A stretch of DNA of 64,000 nucleotides from JADLHS01 sp964594985 (GCA_964594985.1 CAZQNQ010000012.1:74847-138846); one strand, 5' to 3'; shown: positions 1-9,769, numbered from the stretch's first letter. Notes: generated by a model from the letters alone, not told the origin. Translations and numbers: made by a program.

Positions 1-539
1 GACCGCGCCTGCACGTGAATCTGCAGGACATCCTTGCTGGCCTCCAGATACTGACTCTGCATCGCCATGGACCGTTCGGTGCGCCGCCGGTGTTCCAACT
101 CCCATTTCATCTCGTCATTGGCAGTGGTCAAGGCCGCGACCCTGGCTTCCAGGTCCTTCCGCGTCTTGGCGAGCCGGTCCTCCGAGGCGACCAACTGCAT
201 TCGGAGCCGGTCCGACAAAGCTCGAAACCGGTCGGTTTGAACCCCCGCTTCCGACTGAACCACCGTCAGATGTCGCAGCCAGGCCTTGGCAACGAAATGA
301 TGAAACACAAACACCACCAGCCCCAGCAACAACCCGCCGCCCGCAATGCCCCCCACCGCCTGCCACCGCCATTGATTCAACTGCCCCACCATCTCATGCC
401 CCGGGCTGATTTCGGCCGCATTCATGACTTCCGTGGCCCGGAAAAAAATCCAGGCCGCGATGGCGGCAATGCCTCCGAGAATGGATAGCAGCAGGAAGTT
501 TCGGCCGTTCGGCGGAGCGACCGGCGATTGGGGCGACAT
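1..539 (-). CDS. Membrane-anchored sensor protein, N-terminal part (runs off window edge)
   Basis: Open frame on the minus strand that starts inside the window and continues past base 1. The first about 180 residues show a membrane segment (NFLLLSILGGIAAIAAWIFF), a short outer loop of about 25 residues, a second membrane segment (about residues 50-75) and then a charged helical stretch with the look of a coiled coil (AKTRKDLEARVATLTTANDE, then WELEHRRRTERSMAMQ). This arrangement is typical of the region before PAS or histidine-kinase modules in two-component sensors, but no catalytic domain is visible, so the function is inferred. In-frame ATGs also exist at 572 and 563; 539 was taken because a GAGGA lies just upstream, although very close. 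Codon use matches its neighbours. Confidence 0.5.
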   Translation of the reverse strand, partial: MSPQSPVAPPNGRNFLLLSILGGIAAIAAWIFFRATEVMNAAEISPGHEMVGQLNQWRWQAVGGIAGGGLLLGLVVFVFHHFVAKAWLRHLTVVQSEAGVQTDRFRALSDRLRMQLVASEDRLAKTRKDLEARVAALTTANDEMKWELEHRRRTERSMAMQSQYLEASKDVLQIHVQAR

Positions 540-864
540 TTCCTCGCCACCGCTGGCCGGCATCCCGGACATTGCTATTGATTGTGAGTCGATCACACGG
601 TTCCCTGAAATTTGTGGCGTACGACCCGGCCCGCACGGTTTAGGTGTTTCGATACAAGCAGTTGGCAGACCAACAGGTCGGACGGTATCGCATCCAGCGG
701 ACATCCCGGTTAAAGAACGGGCCGTTACCCGCCACCGGGTGGCCCTTCCGGAATCTGGGTGTTCCCAAATGGGACAGTCCAGCGGTAAGAACCTCCAGCC
801 AAACCACCAGAAACCAACCCTGTTGCCACGGCGGGTGTGACTGGAAGTGCCGTTCACCGCCGCG

Positions 865-948
865 ATTCTTAATCGTAATCTTAATCTTGTTCTTAATCTT
901 CAGGCCCGGGAGATTAAGATTAAGAAGAAGATTAAGAGTAAGAGCATA
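865..948. repeat. CTTAATC-rich palindromic element
   Basis: Left arm of repeated CTTAATC units, a CAGGCCCGGGA loop and a right arm of GATTAAG units form a long imperfect hairpin. Related units occur near 63374-63430 and at the very end of the window (from about 63990). The 573-1131 gap around it shows no gene I can support. Confidence 0.6.
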
Positions 949-1131
949 AGCGGCGCGGCAGTTTCAGTCGCACCCGCCACGGATGGTGCGCGGCAAGTAA
1001 CCGCTTTTGCGCCTACCCTTCCATCGGGCCGCAGAGAAGTTCGCCCCATGAAAATCTCCGTGGTCGGCCTCGGGCGCGGGGCGCTACTCTCAGCTTGATT
1101 GATCTTTCCCTCGTATCAGTTGCAGCGAAGT

Positions 1132-2982
1132 TCAGGGCACCAGCCGCGCCCGATAAAAACGCACCGGCTGGTTGCTGGCGGAGGTATCGAGAAAGTTGGT
1201 AGATGAACCAACGAGAGTATTCGTTATGAGCGGCGCCCAAGGAGGCTGAAGATTGGGGCTCGCTTCAAAGGCGTAAGTTTGCCCCGGCTCTCCGTCCAGA
1301 TAGACCCGCGCGCCGCCGCCTTCCCGGACCAGCGGCCCCACCGAGAACTCCAGATGTCGGACATCCGATGCATGAACCGTCACGGTTTGCGGCGGCACCC
1401 CGGTCGCGGCAACGCTGAAAACAGCCGTGGAATTCGCCGTGTCGGCGTCGGCCGCCGCCTGCAACAAGACTGCCTGCGGTGTCGCCCAATTCGCCGGACC
1501 AAAATTCAACGTCGCCCCGGCTGACACATTGATCCCGGCGCTGCCCGAAGTTCGCGACACCTGCACCGCGACGCTTCCCGCCGGTGGTTGGGCCAACCGC
1601 ACCATGAATGCTGACGCGCCGCCTTCAAACATCCGCATCACCGTTGGCGTGACGATAATCTCCTGCGCCGTGTAATTGGTGTAAGCGAGCCGGCGGATTT
1701 GTCCGCCATGTTGGACGTAATAAAGCGCCCCGTCCGGACCGACCGTCGTATCAATCTGGGAGGTGCTGTTCGTCACGAAATAATCAACGCTCAACACCGT
1801 GTTCGAGGCACTCAATCGCGCCCGCATCAAACGCCCGGAATTGAGATCGCCGTAGATGAAATTCCCCCGATATGCGGCCGGGACTGCCGTGCTGTCGTAG
1901 AAACATCCGCCGGTCACCGCCCCACCTTGATTCAACGTCGTCGCCGTGCCGCCGCCACTGACCGCGTCGCCCCCGGATTGGGCGGCGGTAAAAGTTGTCG
2001 CACTCAAAACTTTTGCCACATAAACGGGGCCGTTGAAACTGCCATTCGTCACTCCGACAATGGCGATCTGCTCACCTTGGCGGAAACCGTGCGCGTTGGT
2101 CGTCGTAAAAGCGACCATATTGCCCAGTCGCAACGCGCCCGAAGCAGCAAGACCCCGCACGTCCGTCCCGTTGGTGCGATACTTGATCTTTGGCGTGAGG
2201 TAGCCGGCCGGTTGGTTGTTCTCGTAGTCGTCCCAACCGGCGTGATCGCCGGCGTGGACGAGAAAAATCTGCTCATATAAAGTGCCGACACAATTCACCC
2301 ACAACTCACCCGTCTCCGCCTGAAACGTAAAAGTGAACGGATTGCGAAAGCCGCGCGCCCAGATGTAATCATTGTTTCCTCCCGGTCCATCCACAAACGG
2401 ATTATCGGTCGGAACCGAACCATCCAGATTGGCGCGTCCGACTTTGGACGCCAACGAAGTCAGATTTGTGTCCACTCCAGTCCCATTGCCGTTGTCGCCG
2501 ATGGCCCAATACAGCTTGCCATCCGGGCCGATTTCGACCGCGCCGCCGTCGTGGTTTTGGCCGAGCGTCGGCAGATTGGTGATCAGGATGGTCTTGGCCG
2601 TGCCCACGTCACCGACGGCGGTGTAACGGATGATCTGTTGTTCATTGGCCGAAACCGTGACAAACCCGTACACGTAGCCGTTGGCGGCGAAATTGGGATC
2701 AAAGCAAATGCCGATCAGACCGCATTCGCTTCCGGTAAAGATGGGGCTGACCGTGGCAAACGGAGTCGGCAGCACCGCGCCATTTTTGACGATCTGGATG
2801 ATCCCGCCCTTGCGGCTGACGAACAGACGATTGGAACCATCCGGAGCCCACGCCATTCCCGTCACCTGCGAACCCACGGTGGCAAAATTGCTTTCCTGAA
2901 AATTGGCATCGAGCGTGGCCGCAGCAGCGATAAATCCACCACCGCCGACAATCAGGAAAAACGACAGCAACAGTTTTCTCAT
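1132..2982 (-). CDS. Secreted sorbosone dehydrogenase-like beta-propeller protein
   Basis: 616 residues with a Sec signal peptide (MRKLLLSFFLIVGGGGF, cleavage near AAAA). Residues about 30-430 follow the glucose/sorbosone dehydrogenase fold: GWAPDG-type blades, the motif NHDGGAVEIGPDGKLYWAIG and the WARGFRNPFTF signature. In the family these bind PQQ or calcium and oxidise sugars in the periplasm. After the propeller comes a Calx-beta-like stretch (about 435-540) and a short C-terminal module ending in FYRARLVP, a style common in secreted proteins of Verrucomicrobiota. Transcribed alone; the substrate cannot be told. A second propeller of the same family lies at 19878-21119. Confidence 0.8.
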   Translation of the reverse strand: MRKLLLSFFLIVGGGGFIAAAATLDANFQESNFATVGSQVTGMAWAPDGSNRLFVSRKGGIIQIVKNGAVLPTPFATVSPIFTGSECGLIGICFDPNFAANGYVYGFVTVSANEQQIIRYTAVGDVGTAKTILITNLPTLGQNHDGGAVEIGPDGKLYWAIGDNGNGTGVDTNLTSLASKVGRANLDGSVPTDNPFVDGPGGNNDYIWARGFRNPFTFTFQAETGELWVNCVGTLYEQIFLVHAGDHAGWDDYENNQPAGYLTPKIKYRTNGTDVRGLAASGALRLGNMVAFTTTNAHGFRQGEQIAIVGVTNGSFNGPVYVAKVLSATTFTAAQSGGDAVSGGGTATTLNQGGAVTGGCFYDSTAVPAAYRGNFIYGDLNSGRLMRARLSASNTVLSVDYFVTNSTSQIDTTVGPDGALYYVQHGGQIRRLAYTNYTAQEIIVTPTVMRMFEGGASAFMVRLAQPPAGSVAVQVSRTSGSAGINVSAGATLNFGPANWATPQAVLLQAAADADTANSTAVFSVAATGVPPQTVTVHASDVRHLEFSVGPLVREGGGARVYLDGEPGQTYAFEASPNLQPPWAPLITNTLVGSSTNFLDTSASNQPVRFYRARLVP

Positions 2983-3319
2983 AGTTTTGGGATATCTGCC
3001 TGGTTCAACCGAAACAAAATGTTGGTTTGCAGTTCCAACAAACCCGCGAACCAGTGAGAGAGCTTAAGACAAGAATTACATTTTGCAATGGGCTGCCACC
3101 CCAGAGTCAAAACCATGACTCACCACAGCGGATTCCGCCGTCGCAGGCCGCTCGAAGCGGTTTCAAAAATCCAAGGCGACTGTAGTCGCCGACGTGCGGA
3201 GGCGGAATTCTCCGGAGAACAAGGGGTCATGCAAAACTATGACAAAGGCAGCGCGCCCTGGCGAGGTTGCACTTGAGGCCATGGGGTTGCAATCGAATGC
3301 AAAAACAACGGAGCCTCTG

Positions 3320-4693
3320 ATGATTGACTCGCTCCGATCACCTTGTCACCCTGCGATCATGACCTCGTATAAGAACCGCCCCCAAGTCTGGAACTCTCGT
3401 TGCGTCCTGCCCCTGCTCATCCTGACGCTTGGGCTGCTGATCGCCCGCGCCGATTGGCCGGATTTTCGCGGCCCACGAGGCGATGGCAACGCCACCATGC
3501 CGGGCGATAAACCGATCGGGCTTCCGCTTACCTGGAGTGAAACCAACAATATCAAATGGAAAACCGAGATTCCGCACAAAGGCTGGTCCACGCCCGTCGT
3601 GATGGGCGGTCAAATCTGGATGACGACCGCAACCGAGGAAGGGCAGGATTATTTTGCGATCGGAGTGGATCAGGAAAGCGGCAAGATTTTCTGTAACGAA
3701 AAGGTCTTTCACACCGACAACCCCGAACCGCTCGGCAACGGCGCTTCCATGAATTGCTACGCCACGCCGTCTCCGGTGATCGAACCGGGCCGGCTTTATG
3801 TTCACTTCGGCAGCGCGGGCACGGCGTGCCTAGACACCAAGTCAGGCAAAGTCCTCTGGAAACGCAGCGATCTGCCGTGCCGCCATTATCGCGGCGCGTC
3901 GGCGTCGCCCGTCTTGTTCGAGGACTTGTTGATCCTGACTTTCGACGGCGCGGACCTCCAATACACCGCCGCGCTCGACAAACAGACCGGCGCGACCGTC
4001 TGGAAAACCAATCGCTCCGTCGTGTGGAACGACGAAGGCGTGCCCGGCCAGATGGCCCGCGACGGCGACCTGCGCAAATCCCACGGCACGCCGCTGATCG
4101 CGACAGTGTCCGGGAAACCGCAACTCATCAGCGTCGGTGCGAAGGCGTCGTACGGTTACGACCCGCGCACCGGTAGCGAACTCTGGCGCGTGGAATACAA
4201 CGACTGGTCGAGCGCACCGAGACCGTTGTTCGACAACGGCCTCGCCTACATCGTCACCGGTTTGCGGACCAAGGAAATGTGGGCCGTGAAAGCGGACGGA
4301 CGCGGCAACATCACCGACACGCACATCGCTTGGAAACTCGCCACGCACATCGGGAAATACGCGTCGCCCCTTTTGGTGGACGGACTAATTTACACGCCAG
4401 CGGAGGAAAGTTTTGTCACCTGTCTTGAAGCCGCCGCCGGCAAAGTTGTCTGGACGGAACGCATCGGCGGCAAATACGCCGCCTCGCCGATCTACGCCGA
4501 TGGCCGGTTGTATTTCTTCAGTCAGGACGGCACGACCACAGTACTCAAGCCCGGTCGCACCTTTGAAGTATTGGCGACGAACAAACTGGACGCCGGTTTC
4601 ATGGCGTCACCGGCGGCGGATGGCAAGGCGTTCTATCTGCGGACCAAAACCCACCTCTACCGGGTGGAGGCCACAGCGACCCCGGGCAAGTGA
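3320..4693 (+). CDS. Exported PQQ-binding-like beta-propeller (quinoprotein) protein
   Basis: 457 residues. A hydrophobic export signal (CVLPLLILTLGLLIARA) is followed by WPDFRGPRGDG, the usual beginning of planctomycete/verrucomicrobial PQQ-like repeat proteins, and by repeated W-docking blades (GKVLWKRSDL, GATVWKTNRS, GSELWRVEYN, GKVVWTERIG). No heme motif or clear dehydrogenase active site is seen, so it may be a binding or scaffold protein rather than an enzyme. The ATG at 3320 has a GGAG six bases upstream; an ATG at 3359 would give a tighter signal peptide and is equally possible. The 2983-3319 spacer holds only a short palindrome (GGCGACTGTAGTCGCC near 3174). Confidence 0.75.
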   Translation: MIDSLRSPCHPAIMTSYKNRPQVWNSRCVLPLLILTLGLLIARADWPDFRGPRGDGNATMPGDKPIGLPLTWSETNNIKWKTEIPHKGWSTPVVMGGQIWMTTATEEGQDYFAIGVDQESGKIFCNEKVFHTDNPEPLGNGASMNCYATPSPVIEPGRLYVHFGSAGTACLDTKSGKVLWKRSDLPCRHYRGASASPVLFEDLLILTFDGADLQYTAALDKQTGATVWKTNRSVVWNDEGVPGQMARDGDLRKSHGTPLIATVSGKPQLISVGAKASYGYDPRTGSELWRVEYNDWSSAPRPLFDNGLAYIVTGLRTKEMWAVKADGRGNITDTHIAWKLATHIGKYASPLLVDGLIYTPAEESFVTCLEAAAGKVVWTERIGGKYAASPIYADGRLYFFSQDGTTTVLKPGRTFEVLATNKLDAGFMASPAADGKAFYLRTKTHLYRVEATATPGK

Positions 4694-4703
4694 CGGCATC
4701 GCG

Positions 4704-4912
4704 GACGGAGCGCGACTGTGTCCGCAGGATCAGTCGCAGCGCGTGAATGTGCGAAGTGATAGAAAATGTTTCGCGGCTCGGTGGGCGGATGTGCTGCGGC
4801 TGGCGCTTCGCACACAGCCGCGCTCCGGGAAAGCGCCGGAGGCACCGGGGAAATAGCTGGCTCAACGCCCGCCCTCATCCCGGCCTTCTCCCCCAAGGAG
4901 AAGGTGAAATGT
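4704..4912. repeat. Family A palindromic repeat, copy 1 (first of a direct pair)
   Basis: Arms GGAGCGCGACTGTG and CACAGCCGCGCTCC enclose the core at 4707-4826; about 85 further bases are shared with copy 2, which starts 342 bases later in the same orientation. Other core copies lie at 11181 and 24303. The gap 4694-5562 contains these two copies plus gene-free sequence. Confidence 0.85.
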
Positions 4913-5045
4913 TCCCCGCGTCTTGTCACAAACCTGCGGCTGGATTGGTTCAAACGCTTGCAACAACCGGAAACGTGCAAGGTGAGGTCCTCTCCTTGGG
5001 GAGAGGAAACAGGTGAGGGAGGTCGTGAAAACAAAACAAGACCCT

Positions 5046-5252
5046 GACGGAGCGCGACTGTGTCCGCAGGATCAGTCGCAGCGCGTGGATGTGCGAAGTG
5101 ATAGAAAATGTTTCGCGGCTCGGTGGGCGGATGTGCTGCGGCTGGTCTTCGACACAGCCGCGCTCCGGGAAAGCGCCGGAGGCGCCGGGGAAATAGCTGG
5201 CTCAACGCTCGCCCTCATCCCGGCCTTCTCCCCCGAGGAGAAGGAGAAACGT
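5046..5252. repeat. Family A palindromic repeat, copy 2
   Basis: Near-identical direct copy of 4704-4912, differing by a few substitutions and a two-base deletion. It is followed by a CCTCTCCTTGGGGAGAGGG-type hairpin at about 5331-5350 that belongs to the same composite. Confidence 0.85.
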
Positions 5253-5562
5253 TCGCTGCGTCCTGCAAATTCGTAGCGGCTGGATTCGTGGGACGGTCAT
5301 CCGAATTCAAGCCGCCGCGCCGAAGCTGTTCCCTCTCCTTGGGGAGAGGGTCAGGGTGAGAGAGGTCGTGAGCCAAATTACGGCAGTGGTGATGGCGCGA
5401 TAAATCATTTCCGCCAGCATGGCGATGCCGATGCGATGGATGAGGCCGGTGGGCATAATCTTTTTCCGCCACAGATGAAACACTGATTTAATCGGTAAGA
5501 ATTCTTATTGCAGCATTCGACGCAATCGGCAATATCTGCCTCGACTTCAACTCAGGAAGCCT

Positions 5563-7890
5563 ATGATCACAATCCTACGTAACGGTGGGCTTATGGCCGG
5601 TGGCGGCCACTCAGCTCTGGTTCGCCGTAAATACCACTTCGTTTTGGCCAAAACCGCAGCCGTGCTTCTGTGCCTGGCGGCATGGTCTGCGGGCGCTGCT
5701 ATAGCGCCCACCAATGCGCCGCCGATGCGGATCGTCACCTGTGAAGAAGGAACGGACCTGGACGCAGTGATTGCGGAGTTCAACCTCCAGCCCAAATTCA
5801 TTTACCGCCCGCTGTTCGGCTTTGCCGCGCCGATGGATGCCGCGACCGTGGACCGGTTGAAAGCCCGTCGGGGTGTCCTGTTTGTCGAGGATGATGGGCC
5901 GATGGTGCTGGCGGGCCAGACGAATCCATCCGGCGTGGTGCGCATGGGCGTGCCGGAATTTGCGGTCGCCCGGATTAACACCGTGCCCAAAGTTCCCATT
6001 GATGTGGACGTCGCCGTCATTGATACCGGCATAGACCTGCACCCCGACCTGAACATTCACCATGCCATCAGCATGATTGATGATAACGTGTCCGATCAAT
6101 CAGGCCATGGCACTTTGGTTGCAGGTGTTTTGGGAGCAAGAGATAATGGGTTCGGTGTCGTAGGAGTGGCCCCGGGAGTTCGCCTGTGGAATATCAAGGC
6201 GGTATCACCTGCCGACAATTCTTGGAGCAATGTTGCGGCTGCCTTTAGCTATGTGCTTGAACGGTCAAACGTAATCTCGGTGGTGAACCTGTCCCTTGTC
6301 AGCGACGGAAATTGTTGTGTTCCGATGGGCGCCCTTCGTCTTGGAGTCCAGCGACTCGTCAATGCGGGAATCGTGTTTGTAGCTGCTAGCGGGAATTTTA
6401 CAAACGACCTTGCCTCAGCGGATGGCATGTACGGAACTGGAGATGATTACGTTCCGGCCGCATTTCCCTTTGTCATGGCGGTGAGCGCTATGAGCCCGGA
6501 CACTGATACGCTGTGGCATGCCTCAGCTTTTAGCCAGATCGAACGTACTAATAATGCCTACGCCGGAGTGAGCAATGTCGTTGTCTCCCCAGGCGGCGCC
6601 ATAGATGTAGCCGCCCCAGGCGTAAATATCCTCTCGACGGCAGGGATTGTTAATGTTGGCACCAATGCCGGCTACCTAGCGCGCAGCGGTACGAGCCTCG
6701 CCGCCCCGCACGTTGCCGGCCTCGTCGCCCTCTACATCGCGGCCAATGGCCGCGCCACCAATGCCGCGGGGGTTGCGCGCATTCGGCAGGCAATCATTGA
6801 TGCCAGCCTGCCGCAGTCGCAGTGGAACACGACCAACACTCTGGACCCGGACACCAATCCCGAACCGCTGGCCATCGCTTCGGAAGCCTGGATCCCCAAG
6901 CCGGTTATCACCCATTACGGCGGCACGCCCGGCGCGTTCCAGGTCGGTTTCGCCACCGTGCCCGGCTACGATTACACCGTCCAATCCACTGCTGACCTCA
7001 CGCCGCCCGCGGCCTGGACGAACGTGGCGCAGGTCTCCAGCAGCAACGTGGTGACTGCGGCTTCCGTCACCGATGCGAGCGTCGCGGAACGGAGTTTCTA
7101 CCGGCTGGCCCGGCGTTCCGCGCTGGAACTGCCCGCCGTCATCAGCCAGCCACAAAACCTCCGCGTGCCGGTTGGTTCCAACGCCACGCTCAACGTCAGC
7201 GCCGTCGGACTCCCGGCCCTCGGCTTTCAGTGGTACCGGGACGGATTGCCCCTTGGCGACGGCGGGAACGTCTCTGGTGCCAATGCCGCGTCGTTGGTGG
7301 TGGCGAATGTGTCGCCCGCGGAAGCCGGAAACTATCACGTGTGGATCACCAACCAGTTCGGCAGCGCGACGAGCGTGGTGGCCACGCTCACGGTGTTGAC
7401 CAATTGGACGGCAACGAACGTGACCGGGGTATTGGCCACGGCGACAAGTGAACTGGCCGGGTTCGGCCGTTACGCTTCCAACACGGTCAATGGCGCGACG
7501 TCGCCCGGTGCGATCTGGCAAACGGTGGGCGTGGCGCAACCGCAAGGAAACGATCCCGAGCCGGCGATCACGTTTGACCTGGGCGCAGTCCGCGCGTTGG
7601 AACGCGCGCAAATCTGGACCGGCCCGGAACCCGGCCCGGCGGCGCGGCGGTTCACGGTGCTCGGGTCCGATGACGGGCTGGCCTTTCACGCGCTGGGTGA
7701 GTTCACGCTCACGACGTTGTCACCCGCTTCGGAATCCATTTCCCTGGGCGGGGTGGTGACCCGCTACGTGCGACTGGTGTTTCAGGAGAATGGCAACGGA
7801 CAGATTTTCCCCGCCGGCTACGCGCCGATGGACGCCAATGGTTACCTCCAGCTGGATGAGGTCGAGTTCCACGAATACAGCGGGGATTAG
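5563..7890 (+). CDS. Secreted subtilisin-family (S8) serine protease with Ig-like and discoidin-like domains
   Basis: 775 residues. Signal segment around residues 28-47 (FVLAKTAAVLLCLAAWSAGA), a short propeptide-like region, then an S8 catalytic domain: Asp154 in AVIDTGIDLH, His182 in SGHGTLVAG, oxyanion Asn278 in AASGN and Ser378 in SGTSLAAPHVAG. Downstream are a beta module (about 455-520) ending FYRLARRS, an Ig-like domain (about 525-615, ending SATSVVATLTV) and a coagulation-factor-5/8-like carbohydrate-binding domain (about 620-775, with FDLGAVRALERAQIW and RYVRLVF). The start has AGGA six bases upstream. It stands alone and probably acts outside the cell. Confidence 0.9.
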   Translation: MITILRNGGLMAGGGHSALVRRKYHFVLAKTAAVLLCLAAWSAGAAIAPTNAPPMRIVTCEEGTDLDAVIAEFNLQPKFIYRPLFGFAAPMDAATVDRLKARRGVLFVEDDGPMVLAGQTNPSGVVRMGVPEFAVARINTVPKVPIDVDVAVIDTGIDLHPDLNIHHAISMIDDNVSDQSGHGTLVAGVLGARDNGFGVVGVAPGVRLWNIKAVSPADNSWSNVAAAFSYVLERSNVISVVNLSLVSDGNCCVPMGALRLGVQRLVNAGIVFVAASGNFTNDLASADGMYGTGDDYVPAAFPFVMAVSAMSPDTDTLWHASAFSQIERTNNAYAGVSNVVVSPGGAIDVAAPGVNILSTAGIVNVGTNAGYLARSGTSLAAPHVAGLVALYIAANGRATNAAGVARIRQAIIDASLPQSQWNTTNTLDPDTNPEPLAIASEAWIPKPVITHYGGTPGAFQVGFATVPGYDYTVQSTADLTPPAAWTNVAQVSSSNVVTAASVTDASVAERSFYRLARRSALELPAVISQPQNLRVPVGSNATLNVSAVGLPALGFQWYRDGLPLGDGGNVSGANAASLVVANVSPAEAGNYHVWITNQFGSATSVVATLTVLTNWTATNVTGVLATATSELAGFGRYASNTVNGATSPGAIWQTVGVAQPQGNDPEPAITFDLGAVRALERAQIWTGPEPGPAARRFTVLGSDDGLAFHALGEFTLTTLSPASESISLGGVVTRYVRLVFQENGNGQIFPAGYAPMDANGYLQLDEVEFHEYSGD

Positions 7891-7908
7891 GACGGTTTCA
7901 TAAAAGCT

Positions 7909-7981
7909 GTAGCCGCCGATGTAATGAGGCGGTTCCTTTTATCCGGCTGATTTGAGTCCGCCTCCTCACGTCGGCGGCTAC
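7909..7981. repeat. Palindromic repeat GTAGCCGCCGATG...CGTCGGCGGCTAC
   Basis: Arms of about 24 bases (GTAGCCGCCG... and ...CGGCGGCTAC, each extending into GAGGCGG/CCGCCTC) around a 25-base loop directly after the protease gene. It could serve as a strong RNA hairpin for both flanking genes. Confidence 0.75.
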
Positions 7982-7997
7982 GGCAGATTGAACGCCA

Positions 7998-8031
7998 TGG
8001 TCGGGTCGGCTTCCATCGTGGCGACGTGCAT
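7998..8031 (-). pseudogene. Short argG remnant
   Basis: About 32 bases (GGTCGGGTCGGCTTCCAT onward) match the argG 3' region at about 9990-10022 nearly exactly, with no gene context. It looks like a third, tiny trace of the argG duplication described at 8726-9036. Confidence 0.45.
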
Positions 8032-8039
8032 GTCAAAGT

Positions 8040-8636
8040 TCACGCCTTTTTCCGGGCTTTGGCAACCGGCTTTTCGTCCGGCCCGACCTGAAAACCAATC
8101 CGCCGCTTCGGAGTCTCCGGTTCGGGCGGCGGGGGCGGTGGATCGAGAATGTTCATGAGCCGCTGGAGCACTTCCACGATGGCGCTCTCATGCCCATCGA
8201 GTCGCGCGGTCAGTTTCTTTTCCAAGGCGGCCAGTTGCTTGGCGAGGTCCTTGGTGCTGCCGAGCAGGTCGCGCATCTGCACGAACGCCCGCACCACAAA
8301 CACGCTCATCCGCACGGCTTCCGGGCTATTGAGGACGTTGGCCGCCATGATCGCGCCGTGTTCGGTGAAGGCGTAGGGAAGGTATTTCCGGTGCTGGCCA
8401 CGCCCTTTCTTTAAGATCGCAATTTGCGATGTTAAAGACTTGGACTCTTCCGCGGTAAGCTGAAAAAGGAAATCGCCCGGAAACCGGTCGCGGTTGCGCC
8501 TGACAGCTTCATTGAAGCGAAAAGTCGGGACGCCGAATATCTGCGCCAGATCAGAATCAAGAATGATTTTCTGACCGCGAATCACACGGATGACTGAGGT
8601 GATATTCGTCACCGTTGTTGACGTCGTATTTGCCAT
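8040..8636 (-). CDS. ORF6N domain-containing protein
   Basis: 198 residues. The first about 90 residues match the ORF6N DNA-binding domain found in phage anti-repressors and chromosomal derivatives: IRGQKIILDSDLAQIFGV, then FNEAVRRNRDRFPGDFLFQL and KYLPYAFTEHGAIMAANVLN. A coiled segment (about 125-160) and a basic, proline-rich tail follow. No other phage genes are nearby, so it is probably a domesticated or mobile-island gene rather than part of a prophage. It sits next to the argG duplication and toxin-antitoxin pair, which supports a small island between 7.9 and 9.9 kb. Confidence 0.8.
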   Translation of the reverse strand: MANTTSTTVTNITSVIRVIRGQKIILDSDLAQIFGVPTFRFNEAVRRNRDRFPGDFLFQLTAEESKSLTSQIAILKKGRGQHRKYLPYAFTEHGAIMAANVLNSPEAVRMSVFVVRAFVQMRDLLGSTKDLAKQLAALEKKLTARLDGHESAIVEVLQRLMNILDPPPPPPEPETPKRRIGFQVGPDEKPVAKARKKA

Positions 8637-8725
8637 AGGTTCCCTTTCATAATGCGGTCACAAATTGTGACCGCATTTACGACTCAACTTGAAGTCACAA
8701 TTTTCGACCTCAAGTTTACCAAGCA

Positions 8726-9036
8726 TCACTTCTTCTTCCCATGCACCTGCGCCGCGACTTTCAGGCGCAGACCGTTCAAGCGGATGAAGCCGGTGGCGTC
8801 GTCCTGGTTGTAGGCTTTGGTCGGGTCGGCTTCCATTGTGGCGATATGCGGGTTGTAGAGGCTCACCTTGGATTTACGACCGCTGACCATGATGTTGCCC
8901 TTGTAGAGTTTCACGCGCACGGTGCCGGTGACGTTCTTTTGCGATTCCTCGACGTAGGCTTGAAGCGCGTAGCGTTCGGGCGCATACCAGAAGCCGTTGT
9001 AAACCAGTTCGGCGTATTTCGGGATGAGGGCGTCGC
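8726..9036 (-). pseudogene. Truncated duplicate of the argG 3' end
   Basis: About 100 codons reproduce the C-terminus of argininosuccinate synthase (from about IPKYAELVYNGF through the end LKVAAQV), nearly identical to 9903-10210 at DNA level, with a slightly different tail (HGKKK). The catalytic N-terminal three quarters are missing. Most differences are third-position changes, clustered near the left and right ends. Its upstream junction abuts the PIN gene end (9040), so this fragment and intact argG flank the toxin-antitoxin pair as direct repeats. Confidence 0.85.
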
Positions 9037-9039
9037 TTT

Positions 9040-9531
9040 TCAGGATTCGCCCACCGAGATGAGCAACGCCTTTTCCAAAGCCGGATTGATGAAAAAGCGC
9101 GCTTCGACCCGGAGCCGGTTGATTTGAACTTTGAGGGAATCAATTCGCCCTGTCTGTTTCGCGCGGCGTAACACGCCGAGCGCACCCGTGAAATTGAACC
9201 CGAGTTGTCGCGCCATCTCCCGTGCCGCCGATTCATCCAGCAACACCAGCGAGGCTTTTATTTCCCCGGCCAATGCCAGCGCCTCGGCTTCTCCCAAATC
9301 AAGACTGTCGGCGAGTTTGTCCGGCAGCGTCCCGGTGAGAGGAACGACGGAAATCCAACCTTCGTGAATGGCGGCTTCCAGCGCGGCGCGGGCGGTGGGA
9401 TGGGGGTTGCGACCGAGTTCCGCGCGCACGGCAGGTGGAATGACCATGTTTCCGAGTTGTTCGCGAGCCAATTCCAGCCGGCCAATGATGGCGAGATTGG
9501 AAAGCGGTGAAGTGTTACTGACCACCAGCAT
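9040..9531 (-). CDS. PIN-domain (DUF3368-type) toxin
   Basis: 163 residues beginning MLVVSNTSPLSNLAIIGRL, the hallmark of the DUF3368 PIN family: the first acidic position is replaced by SN-x-SPL as usual in this group, and the later acidic cluster (DLGEAEALALA, then LLDESAAREMA) is present. PIN proteins of this kind are predicted RNases paired with a UPF0175 antitoxin. The start overlaps the antitoxin gene by 17 bases, which fits translational coupling. The C-terminus lies at the junction with the argG duplicate and may have been altered by it. Confidence 0.85.
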   Translation of the reverse strand: MLVVSNTSPLSNLAIIGRLELAREQLGNMVIPPAVRAELGRNPHPTARAALEAAIHEGWISVVPLTGTLPDKLADSLDLGEAEALALAGEIKASLVLLDESAAREMARQLGFNFTGALGVLRRAKQTGRIDSLKVQINRLRVEARFFINPALEKALLISVGES

Positions 9532-9769
9532 AGCGGAGGTCAGCGTCGAGGTCTTCGGGGGAATACTGGCGTGGGATGCCGCGTTCCGCCAGGGCCACGC
9601 CAAAAGCATAGCGGTCAAGTTGAGACATGCGGACGCCCTGACCCAGTGTGAGCCAGCCGTTGGCGTAGAACCGGCAGGCCAGTTCGATCTGCATGTGCCG
9701 CTCGCGTTCGCCCGGACCAAGCGGCAGACTGGCGAGCGCCTGGTCATCGAAATCGAGTGTGATGCTCAT
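9515..9769 (-). CDS. UPF0175 family antitoxin
   Basis: 84 residues. The core matches UPF0175: MQIELACRFYANGWLTLGQG, then MSQLDRYAFGVALAERGIP, a helix-turn-helix-like segment, and the tail YSPEDLDADLRYA. Proteins of this family bind and neutralise the adjacent PIN toxin and often repress their own operon. First gene of the pair, overlapping the toxin by 17 bases. Confidence 0.85.
   Translation of the reverse strand: MSITLDFDDQALASLPLGPGERERHMQIELACRFYANGWLTLGQGVRMSQLDRYAFGVALAERGIPRQYSPEDLDADLRYAGGQ

Noticed and set aside
8040..8636. Prophage
   Set aside because: Only an ORF6N gene is present; no integrase, capsid or lysis genes nearby.
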